64,000 nt of DNA, taken from contig OZ014417.1 of assembly GCA_963965975.1 (NCBI GenBank), forward strand, positions 8,232,746-8,296,745. Direction: 5' to 3'. A program made the position numbers and the translations under genes. Shown here piece after piece: positions 1 to 16,934 of this stretch. The stretch's first letter is position 1, and each line of letters opens with the position of its first letter. Source of the DNA: Xestospongia bergquistia (taxonomy: Eukaryota; Porifera; Demospongiae; Haplosclerida; Petrosiidae). The notes under the pieces are model-generated. The model made no database searches and had not been told where the DNA came from. It saw nothing but the letters and a program-made list of their open reading frames with translations.

Positions 1-254
1 ATTGTCATCAGAAGGATGTCTCTGGACGCTAAGGAATGGCTTACTCTCCATCTTATAACAGCAGTATTAGTGAAGATCTGATTAGCTACAACACTGCACT
101 TTAGTGTCAGTCCCAAACGGTAGCCACGCCCCTACAGTAGCCACGCTACCTTGCAGTATAGACATGGAGTGGTATGAGAACCAATCCAGTAGGTGTGATA
201 ATTTTAATCACGTGACATCATACGTTTAATAAAATTCATCTTTTTGTTTTCCAG
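1..254. other. Unassigned left edge
   Basis: I recognise no product here. Short open stretches exist but none extends or matches a family I know. The segment is probably intron or non-coding sequence of a gene entering from the left, because a good splice acceptor ends it at 254. An E-box-like TCACGTGA lies at 208-215. Confidence 0.3.
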
Positions 255-314
255 AATGATTCTACTTGTATTGTAGAGGAGAGGAATAAAACTAGAGAGA
301 AACAGATCTTCTAG
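255..314 (+). CDS. Possible last exon of an upstream gene
   Basis: A pyrimidine-rich tract ending in CAG at 254 is followed by 20 codons and a TAG stop at 312-314. The encoded tail is charged and hydrophilic (ends EKQIF). It would be the C-terminus of a gene lying mostly outside the window on the same strand as USP32. The product cannot be identified from 19 residues. It could equally be chance or a 5' untranslated exon of USP32. Confidence 0.3.
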   Translation, partial: NDSTCIVEERNKTREKQIF

Positions 315-381
315 TAAGTTAGACTGTACAAGTAAAATATACTGATATGATATGAGTCTCTTTTGTTAGATAAAACTCCTT

Positions 382-391
382 ATCACGTGAT
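382..391. promoter_or_regulatory. Palindromic E-box upstream of USP32
   Basis: ATCACGTGAT is a perfect 10-bp palindrome ending 21 bp before the USP32 start codon. A second TCACGTGA lies at 208-215. CACGTG is the core bound by bHLH-ZIP factors (Myc/USF/TFE families). Function is inferred from position only; the same core also occurs in introns (around 3754 and 49243), which lowers confidence. Confidence 0.35.
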
Positions 392-412
392 CTTTTCAGA
401 GGTTACCCCAAA

Positions 413-7368
<6,956 letters not shown>

Positions 7369-7519
7369 TATTTTTCAATAATAATAAAACAGTAATGACA
7401 ATTTTAATGTTAATATGATTTGTTATTGTGTGTGTGTATATAAAAATGATGTTTTTTTGTATGAACAAATTCTATTATTTTTAGTAACATTGAGTGATAA
7501 CATTAATAATTACAGGAGG

Positions 7520-10500
7520 TTAGATCAATCTTTCTGGACTCCGTGGACCGTCATTGTCTGGACTCTGTGGTCCATCAATGTCTGGACTCTGTGGATCATT
7601 ATCATCATTTCTTTTCCTGCGAGATTCAGACACACCTCCTTGATTACGTAGCCGGCGAGCAGCTAATCTTGCCTTTTCTCTTTTCCTTTTCAAAGTATCA
7701 TCACCAGACACACTTCCACTTGAGATATCAGCTTCACTTGTTGATGCAGTGCTGTTACGATCACCTTTTTTGCCACCAGATCGTGTAGCATTACGTCTTT
7801 TCCAAGAATATCCACCATCTTGTTTTTGTGCAGTGTTACTATGGTCTTCATGTGAAGGTGGATCAGTATGTTCTGTTGCCTTGACAACCAGTGTCCTACG
7901 GCGAGGTTTAATTGGAGGTGTGGGTGTAGGTGTTGTCTCCTTTTCTTCTGATGTAAACCCAACCTCTGTTTTGTTCTCTAATTCTTTTACTGGATATGTT
8001 AGATCAGAAATTTCCTTTAATTCATTAACTGGACTTGTTAGCTCAGATAATTCCTTTTGTTTTTGTTTATCTTCTGGTTCCTTGACTGGAATTACTGGGA
8101 ACATTAGCTCAGAGGTATCTTCTGGTTCCTTGACTGGAATTACTGGGAACATCAGCACTGAGGTATCTTCTGGTTCCTTGACTGGAATTACTGGGAACAT
8201 TAGCTCAGAGGTATCTTCTGGTTCCTTGACTGGAAACATTAGCTCAGAGGTATCTTCTGGTTTCTTGACTGGAATTACTGGGAACATTAGCTCAGAGGTA
8301 TCTTCTGGTTCCTTGACTGGAATTTCTGGAAACATTAGCTCAGAGGTATCTTCTGGTTCCTTGACTGGAAACATTAGCTCAGAGGTATCTTCTGGTTTCT
8401 TGACTGGAATTACTGGGAACATTAGCTCAGAGGTATCTTCTGGTTCCTTGACTGGAATTTCTGGAAACATTAGCTCAGAGGTATCTTCTGGTTCCTTGAC
8501 TGGAATTTCTGGAAACATTAGCTCAGAAGTATCTTCTGGTTCCTTGACTGGAATTACTGGGAACAATAGCTCAGAGGTATCTTCTGGTTCCTTGACTGGA
8601 AACATTAGCTTGGAGGTATCTTCTGGTTCCTTGACTGGAATTACTGGGAACATTAGCTCAGATGTATCTTCTGGTTCCTTGACTGGAATTACTGGGAACA
8701 TTAGCTCAGAGGTATCTTCTGGTTCCTTAACTGGAATTACTGGGAACATTAGCTCAGAGGTATCTTCTGGTTCCTTGACTGGAATTACTGGGAACACTAG
8801 CTCAGAGGTATCTTCTGGTTCCTTGACTGGAAACATTAGCTCAGAGGTATCTTCTGGTTTCTTGACTGGAATTACTGGGAACATTAGCTCAGAGGTATCT
8901 TCTGGTTCCTTGAGTGGAAACATTAGCTCAGGCATACTAATGGATTCATTCATGGAGTTATCTTCTTGTTCATTGACTGTAATTGTTAGCTCAGAGGTAG
9001 TACTGTGTGGTTCTCCTGTCAAGTCTTCAGGTTCTTGTTGATTTTGTCTGCCTGGATACTTTAATTCAGATGTATCGTTTGGAAGGAATGGGTTTTTACG
9101 AGAGAAACTAAGATCAGATTTATCTTCAGTAACTATGTCATTATCTTTGTTGATACTTTTACGTTTGGAACGACGAGTAGCATTCTTTCTTTTCAGCCTC
9201 TGTGGACCCTCCTCTTCCTTATTGTTCTGTTCTGAGACACCATCTCCATAATGACCACTATTGTCCTCAATATGTATTGAGGGTTCAGAAACAAGAATAA
9301 GAGGAACATTGGAACTTTCGTCAAGTGATTGACGTATTACTAACAAATCTCCTCCTACTTCGAGGGAAGAGTCACTGTCGGGATAAGGTGAATGTGATGT
9401 TTTATCTTCACTGTCTGTACTGATCTGATTTTGATGGAGTAGTTTTGCTCCAGGCTTGTATTTTGCTAGTTCTTGTCTCTGGCTGGGACTCATAGCAAAA
9501 GATCGTCTGATACCAAAGTGAGGTGGTGAGGGAGGAGGAGAGGGTGTTGGGTCGATAGATGGTGTGGTGGCACTAGAAGGACGTCCTGGTTTATCTAGAA
9601 TCACACTACTACGTTGTCTATGTGAGGATGAAGCTCGCCTATCTTGTGCTATGATCATGTCTTCTACACAACTACTACTTTTACGAAGTTCATCGAGATT
9701 ATCCCAGCCAGGAGTTGAAGCACGAGAAGGCGGACGTGAGCTATCATCACGATCTTGAAAAGTAAGATTATTAAAAGAATTCATAGTAGCATCTTTAGCA
9801 AGTTCTTCAATATCCTCTTCCAACATACTCTCCTCAGTTTCTGTCATTCTAATTTTTTCACCTAATGCTACACCAGATATTTCCAAAGCTACATAAATAA
9901 AATATAATAAATAAAATGGACTTGAGAATATAAAGAGACTTACAAGCTTTGCGTTGTTTGTTTTCAGTAGTCTACAGAGAAAAAATCATTAATATATTAA
10001 TAGTAACTATTATAATGACATACTTTGTTGATTAAGTCTTCAAGTTGCTTTTTATTAAAAGTTTGAGGAGGTAGTGCATTCATTAACCAAGCTCCAGTCT
10101 TACGCCACAACTAACCAATTATGAGACATATCAAGTGGGTGTGGCTTACAAATGGATGCAGTTACCTCTTTTTCTTCAAAACAGACAGGACATAAACAAA
10201 TTAGGTCTCCAAATTCTTTCTCTTCATATTTACAACGCAAGCAAACAATCTATGCGAGTGAGAGAGAGAAGTGACATACTCAAGAGAGTTGACCACACCT
10301 ACTTTGCTACAGACATGACAGTAAGATGCTCGCTCATTATTGTGTGGTTGGTTAAAGTCATATCCACACAAGATACAAGTACTAACACCATCTCCTTCAC
10401 AATTCTTCTTTAGTTCATCATATTGTAAAATCAATGATCTAAAAATAAGTAAGTCCCTGTCATTATTAGTTTATAAATGAGTAAGTCCCTATCATTATTA

Positions 10501-11745
10501 ATTAATAAATTGAGTAATTCCCTATCGTCATTAGTTTATAAATGAGTAAGTCCCTATCATTATTAATTAATAAATCAACTTACGAATTTCTCATTTCATT
10601 CATTTTTTCTATTCGTGCTGAGCGGGCAACTACATCTTCAATAATATCAAGTTCTTCTACTGACAGACCACGTACTGATGCTGTACCAATTATAGGAGCA
10701 TATTTATTGACATTAGCTCGTCCAGCAATAGTTGAATAACCCACTTTGATCCTATTAATAAATAACAAGCAGGGAATAACTCGTATGTGGTTCAATTAAC
10801 AAATAACAACCAGGAAATAACTCACACATGGTTTAATTAACAAATAACAACCAGGGAATAACTCGTATGTGGTTCAATTAACAAATAACAAGCAGGGAAT
10901 AACTCACACATGGTTCAATTAACAAATAACAAGCAGGAAATAACTCGCATGTGGTTCAAATAACGTCAATATTTATGTCAAAAATATAGTCTTTGTGATA
11001 ACAGGCTTGGCTCAGAAAATAGTATGTTTGGCTCAACTTTTATGTGTAAGGAAGTCAGCCAATGAATTGGCTCTTAGCAATTCCAAGAATGGTCATATAT
11101 ATACACAACATGTGTATGTGTAAATTAATGGTGGGTGTCTAATTAATAGCAGTATGTACAAAGCCCTAGTTTACTATGTTTGTCCATTAGAGTAATAATG
11201 GACAACAGGTGGCAATGGATGAATAAAATATAAATGGATTAACAGATTCCAGTAGTAATTAACTGTTATTATATTAATAAAATAAACAATAAACATTTAT
11301 TGAATAAACAAATCACATATTATATTTATTATACTACTTTATAAATAGACTCTGTTGATATCTTTTTATACAAACATTTTATTATAAGATAGTGACTGAT
11401 GTCAGAACAATTGACAATAATCCTAATGTATTAATAAACACTTCAATGTTGTACTTTAAGTATTAGCAATGATAACTGGTTTATTACAGTATTTCTATTA
11501 AAATATATTAATTCACTTGACTACATAAATACATCTTTACTTCATATCTCTCTAATTTGGTACATGACAATATATTATATTATAATATCATATTATTTGC
11601 ATTTATATTATAACAAGTTACCCTTTCTTTCAAGGTGTGATGCTGTAATAACTTACTTAGCTCTCAATGCAAGCTCTCTATCAGACGGACACTTCCACCA
11701 AGGTAGAACATCTTTCCTTTTTAGAATAGGATTCAAAACAGCCAT
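7520..11745 (-). CDS. Noc2/rabphilin-like Rab effector with a long repeat tail
   Basis: Rab-binding protein, 986 residues, seven exons on the minus strand: 11657-11745, 10584-10751, 10303-10438, 10166-10249, 10024-10110, 9944-9971, 7520-9888. The N-terminus (WKCPSDRELALRAK) matches the Noc2/rabphilin start WVCPNDRQLALRAK. It is followed by the Rab-binding helix (LSVEELDIIEDVVARS) and an FYVE-type zinc finger with CxxC pairs CILC, CHVC, CLRC and CPVC. The SGAWFF motif of the family reads TGAWLMN here. No C2 domain follows; instead there is a long disordered serine-rich tail with a tandem repeat and a basic C-terminus. It is therefore Noc2-like rather than rabphilin proper. Noc2 and rabphilin link Rab3/Rab27 to regulated exocytosis; that role here is inference. 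It shares a 177-bp divergent promoter region with the FERM gene and converges on USP32. Confidence 0.88.
8075..8935 (-). repeat. Coding minisatellite in the Noc2-like gene
   Basis: Roughly 17-20 tandem copies of a 51-nt unit (17 residues, consensus KEPEDTSELMFPVIPV plus linker), with frequent 39-nt short units lacking the IPV part (KEPEDTSELMFPV). Copies are nearly identical, which suggests recent homogenisation or expansion. Both strands stay open through the array because the unit contains no stops in that frame; the sense assignment comes from the intact multi-exon gene. Confidence 0.95.
10440..10575. repeat. AGTAAGTCCCTATCATTATTA intron repeat
   Basis: About four imperfect copies of a ~30-35 bp unit (core GTCCCTATCATTATTA plus an AATAAAT-rich spacer) fill the intron between the second and third exons of the Noc2-like gene. 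Confidence 0.8.
10752..10960. repeat. 41-bp tandem repeat in Noc2-like intron 1
   Basis: About five copies of a ~41-bp unit containing ACAAATAACAA, CAGGGAATAACTC and TGTGGTTCAATTA, alternating ACTCGTATGTGG and ACTCACACATGG variants. It lies at the 3' end of the 905-bp first intron; the remainder (10961-11656) is AT-rich with no feature I recognise. Confidence 0.85.
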
Positions 11746-11922
11746 CGCTGATCTTCTGATCTTCTGATCTTCTAGTTTCTAGCTGTGCCAGCGATTTAAT
11801 AGCGTTTATACAAGTTCCCTAAGGTGTGGTGTTGTGATGATGTATGAGCCACGCCTTCCTTCCCCCATGTGCAGCTCCACCCTTTGAAAAATTACACTCT
11901 TTTAGCACCAGTCGTAAACAAG

Positions 11923-14900
11923 ATGAGTTTTAGACTAACTATTGACTATGAACTAGATGACACTTCTATTGAGCAGACACCGTCCAGTAATTCAATGATA
12001 TTTGAAGTAAATATCTTTTTGATATGAATAATGAAGGGGTGTGACTGTTTGCAGTGAAATTAACTTACCTTATTTTCTTTGCAGGTATCTCGACTTCATA
12101 ATATTGCTGAAGTATGTGCTAGCATTTACAGGAGATTACAATCACAGTTACGGCATACAGAGGATATGTATGCATTATATTGGCCTGATAGAAAGGTATT
12201 GTGTCTAATAGGATATTAGTTAGTGTAGCCAGTACTTCCATTTGAGACTAGACCATAAATAGTAGAGAGCTGTTAAAACTGTATATTAAGGCTCCCAGCT
12301 ATTGTATAGGTATTGTATGATGTGTTACTGCAAACCACAAAGTAGCTATTTATATTGTATATAGTATTGTTTGAATGTTGTGATTAGTGTCCAATAACAT
12401 CTTGTGAACACTCTTTTGTAATAGATGTGGTTAGTGAATAAGCCTGTTGGTCGGGTTTTATCTGGTGTTGTGTCCGCAAGACTAGAATACAGACTTAAAA
12501 GAAGAGCATTTAAAATTCGGTAATAACTATTGCTATTATTCATTGAATAACTTAGTCATTTCATCATATAATAATACATAGTGACCACTCCCCCCTCATA
12601 TCACAATCTATGAATATATCCTCTTATGTTGTTGTATTCATGAGTTGATAGTCTCATGACTATATGACTATTAAATAGTACCAACATTGTACTAACTATA
12701 AATATGTCATTATATTATAACATGTCTGTAGTATTTATAATATTTTATTGATAATGATTCCTTTCATATATTAGGTTTCTAGATGCTTCTTCTAAAAGAT
12801 TGTTTATTGATGAAACATTACCTGTGAGTGAATCCCTCTAATTGTTTAGTTAACATATTGTTATGATAGGTCAGAGAGATAGTCAATAGAATATGTACAC
12901 AGCTTAAACTAGAACATCCAGTAAGTATTAATTCCTACTACATAAAGTCATTGGTATTACTAGGAAGAAATGTCATTGGTTGTTGCTGTAGATTACACAG
13001 TTACTAAACAGTGAGTATTGTCTATAAATTAAGTTATACAAACTTACTCTATTATAGCCACCCAGCAGCAAGTCAACCAGACAGTAGTAACAAATGTAAG
13101 TGTCTCATTGGTACATTGGTTATTAGAACAATGTTATACTGGTATACTGGGACAATGGTATACTGGTATGCTGGGACAATGGTATGTATACTGGTATACA
13201 GGTACAATGAAATACTTGGTCAATGGTATATTGGGACATTGCTATACTAGTACATTGGTATACTGGTATATTGGTATACTGGTACATTGGTATACTGGTA
13301 CATTGGTATATTGGTACATTAGTATACTGGTACATTGGTATACTGGTCTTCAGGTACAATCACCCAAATATATTCTTCAATTTTGTAGTGCAAACTCTTA
13401 CTGTAAAGAAAGATACTGTCCCAGGTGATACATCATTGGGTTTGTCTCCAAAAGCAAGAAGAAAACAAGTAATACTACACTACTGTTGTACATTTTATAT
13501 ATTGTTGTTATTAGTTGGGTCGTCCTGGTAGTGCTGGGGGAGGAGGTCGTCCAGGGAGTAGTGAAAGACCAGAAAGTGCTGGAAAATTTCGGAGGAAGAG
13601 TTCATCTCAATTAGTCAATAAAAAGAAGTGAGTTAATCTATTACTAATTATCATATTACAATTTATTTTTTTAAAGACAAATATCTCGTAAACATCAAAT
13701 GAGAATTGATACTCCGTGGTTAGATCCTTGCAAAACTTTAACTGAACAAGAAGTTAGTGATGATGATGACCTGCTATTAATGTATCGATTTTATTACAAC
13801 ATGGATCTCCAAAGGTACACATGATTACAACACTATATTATAAAGATTCCATTACTATAGAGATTCTATTCAGATTGAAATGCTATATAAACAAGCAAGG
13901 TAATATTTTTAATGTATTGTATTTCATCAACATGTTATATAATAGAGCAACATTCTTAGCTGGAGAAATGCTTTGTTCTCCTGAACATGTGCCAAAGTTT
14001 ACTGCTCTACTCTGTCAAATTACTAAAGGAGATTTTGCATCAAGAGAGTGAGTATTGATATTATTACTATTATTAGTGTTATGATATTATTGTAGGGAGA
14101 CTCAGGACTTTTTGCAAAAATTAAAGAGACTTTTAGTCCCACCTAAATATAAGACAAAGGTATCATGTGGAGTCATGTGATATTGAATGGAGTCATGTGA
14201 CTTGATGTCATTCTTTAGACTCTTGTGAAAGATATTGTGAATAGTTATGTTAATTTGAAAGGATTATCAGGTGAGTATGTTAACTGTTGATCCATTTATC
14301 TACTATATCAATCTATTTATCTACTATATCAATCCATTTATCTACTATATCAATCCATTTATCTAAACTATCAATCCATTTATCTACTATATCAATCCAT
14401 TTATCTAAACTATCAATCTATTTATCTACTATATCAATTTATTTATCTAAATTGTCAATCCATTTATCTACTATATCGATCCATTTTTAGTTCAAGATGC
14501 AAAGTGTTGGTTTATCAAACTCTGGTCGACCATGCATTTATTTGGGACAGAGTTTTTTTCTTGCACTAATGTTGACACAAAAGAGAATGGTCTTGTGGGA
14601 ATATCGAAACAGAAAGTAAAAATATTTCATGAAACAACATCTGATCAAAATTTGTAATAGGTAATGTTTTTTTATCATAATTCCAAAAAGAAAAGTCAAT
14701 TCTGGGACTACAGTACATTAGAACATTGGACTCATGTATATATATATACATCTAGTATATGTTCATGGTTTATATTTACAGGATCATGATCGAGAGATAG
14801 TCACTCTTTTTTTTAGCCGAGATAACCCAGTAGATAAACTTCAACTTCAGTTAATCGATTATTCCAGTGTACTTCTTGATTGCTTAGAAGGTGCGTGTTA

Positions 14901-15709
14901 ATATTATAGTAATGCTATTATTAAAGGTATGATGTAGGTCATAGACAGTTAACAAGTTCTATGTCTGGTCATCAACAAGAATATCAGTTTGATGAAGTAA
15001 AGTTAACACATATTGTCAGACATTATAATATTCTTACAGACTACAGAGGCAGAATTTAGGAAATATATTAATGACAGTAAATCTACTATTGTTAAGACAC
15101 ATAAACGAGCTGGCTCTTTAACTTATAATGAGATTTATTGGGCAGATCAAATGACTAATCCACTGGTATTCATTATATTACTATATATATATTAATATCT
15201 GTGTATGTGTGGGTAGGTCTCACCTGAAGAAGAACAGTCATTGAAAACAGATTCCTGGGAAAACCCAGTATTTGAGAACTTGGATCAATTGATGGAAGAA
15301 AGGTATTATAACATACATTGTATAAATTATATAATTATTATATATTTACAGATTTAGTTTTCTTGACTTTAACGACAGTGAAGAGACAAGTACAGGATTA
15401 GAAGATAAATCTCCCAAAGAGAAAAAGAAACATCCAGACAGTCCGTTGTCAACTCGTCTTCAACATCATAGTCCATCTCCAGGTGTCCACCGTCCATCAT
15501 ATCCTAGTCCACTCCTTGTAACTAACCACACCCACTCATCGTATACAGTCCCTTCTATTGACGTGGAGAGAGAAGATAGCAGTACAAGTACTGATAATGA
15601 GGCTGAAAATAATGATGAGAATATATTTAACAAAAGCATTGGTTTAGAAGACAAAACAACGACCATCATTCCATCTATTAAATATGATGATGTATCAATA
15701 TTACAGTGA
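11923..15709 (+). CDS. Talin-head-like FERM protein without a rod
   Basis: 666 residues, 21 exons: 11923-12006, 12085-12195, 12425-12519, 12775-12823, 12870-12920, 12964-13010, 13058-13095, 13389-13468, 13515-13627, 13677-13814, 13861-13899, 13946-14047, 14096-14159, 14219-14270, 14491-14615, 14661-14735, 14782-14890, 14938-14996, 15040-15165, 15217-15302, 15352-15709. F0 (~1-95), F1 (~96-225, with a long basic loop), F2 (~235-355) and F3 (~356-457) follow the talin order. DTPWLDPCKTLTEQ matches talin PWLDPGRTLREQ, and KIRFLDASSKRLFIDE matches KIRMLDGTLKTIMVDD. F3 keeps a Trp (near 419, EHW) at the position of talin Trp359, which contacts integrin beta tails. F2 has no PH insertion, so it is not kindlin. 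The ~210-residue tail is disordered, contains NPVF, and ends at a stop; none of the talin helical rod is present. Integrin or membrane binding is inference. Confidence 0.85.
13125..13357. repeat. CTGGTACATTGGTATA minisatellite
   Basis: The intron between the seventh and eighth exons of the FERM gene (13096-13388) is almost entirely a 15-30 bp tandem repeat of CATTGGTATACTGGTA variants, roughly 12-15 units, more divergent on the left. Open frames on both strands here are repeat artefacts. Confidence 0.9.
14285..14485. repeat. TCCATTTATCTACTATATCAA minisatellite
   Basis: About nine copies of a 21-22 bp unit, alternating CTACTATATCAA and CTAAACTATCAA endings, fill the intron at 14271-14490 of the FERM gene. 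The TCCATTTA core recurs in intronic repeats of other genes in the window. Confidence 0.9.
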
Positions 15710-16934
15710 TGACATATGTATATTGTTTGTTTAATACTTTATAAATACGTTTACCATAAAAGTGCAGATTAAATGTGATTACATGCGTACGAAATAGGCG
15801 TGGCAGTGCTACGCCCACGCTCTATTTAAGACATTAAACTCGACCGCAATGCAATAATAATCACTTTTGTTCCTTAGCAGTTCTAGCAACAACAAAAACA
15901 ACACGAGAAGTTTACAGACAAGTAAGAAGATCTATCTCCTATATCCTGATCAGATTACTCCACAGCTCATCGGCTAGACGTATATAGGTCAGTATAATTA
16001 TAGAGAAGTACACTGTTCTCGTTAGAAAGATGACATTTTAATTTTTAATAATATAATTTTGTGTTAAGATAAGGTATTAGAGTGTCTCCTCCATTGTTTA
16101 TTGAGGCTAATATTTATAACTATTAATATGTTAGTATCTTGTGAGCTATAGATAGAGACACACATATATACATCATAGTAGGAGTTACCAGACTCTTCTA
16201 CTGGTATTCATATTATTTCTATAGTAGTTATGATAGTAGCATTTGTAAGTTACATTATTATAATACACCTAGCTATGATAAGAATCTCTGTTACGTTATA
16301 TACACTTGAGGAGAATGGAATGTTTGGAGTAACAAGAGAGAAGAACTTGTAGTAATAATATAACATTTTAAAAATTGTTGTTATTGTTATTATAATTTTT
16401 ATTATAGTAATGTTATGTTGTCAGAGTTGTTATTTTCAATATATTATTTAAGGAATGTGCTTTATGAACTTGTTAAACTAGTCCCTTTTGTCTGATAGAA
16501 CACGTTTACTGTCCCTGTATACAAGACATGGCTATTCATAGTGTGATATTGTGTTAGGTAACATTATAGACAGCATTGTTGTACCTAATATAAGGTCTTA
16601 TCTAAAAACATCATTGTCTGACCATATTAATTAATAGCATTTAAAAGGATTCATATATATAATAATTTATTTGACTAATTGTGTCTCACTTGGAGGGTAA
16701 GTGTTAATTACACTAGTAAGGACCCTCAATTTGTTTTGTCTAATTGTGTAATATTGACATCATTGTTGCCAAATTAATCTTTTGGTGGTCATTTAGTAAG
16801 ATTTTAAATATTGAAACTATTTTATTAGCACAAAATAAATTAACACAATTACTAGTGTTATCAACAGTGATATTTTCTCCTACCATATTTGGTCATAACA
16901 TTATTTATCACACTACGTAGGACTCCGCCCTTAA
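15710..16934 (+). other. Probable cytospin promoter, 5' UTR exon and intron
   Basis: No coding potential is visible. A TATA-like TATTTAAG near 15821 precedes a short segment ending in a donor (ACAAGTAAGA near 15924). An acceptor (CTACGTAG, 16920) lies 14 bp before the cytospin start codon. This fits a non-coding first exon with a ~1-kb 5' UTR intron, but no transcript evidence is available. Confidence 0.4.

Noticed and set aside
7749-9041. Long plus-strand open frame (about 430 codons, repetitive SSEVSSGSLTG) opposite the Noc2-like repeat
   Set aside because: It is the antisense of the in-frame minisatellite. The minus-strand frame joins to six upstream exons with a recognisable Rab-binding domain; the plus-strand frame has no homology and no splice partners.
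13108-13428. Overlapping Tyr/Trp/Ile/Leu-rich open frames on both strands
   Set aside because: They translate the intronic CATTGGTATACTGGTA minisatellite and lie between two exons of the FERM gene.
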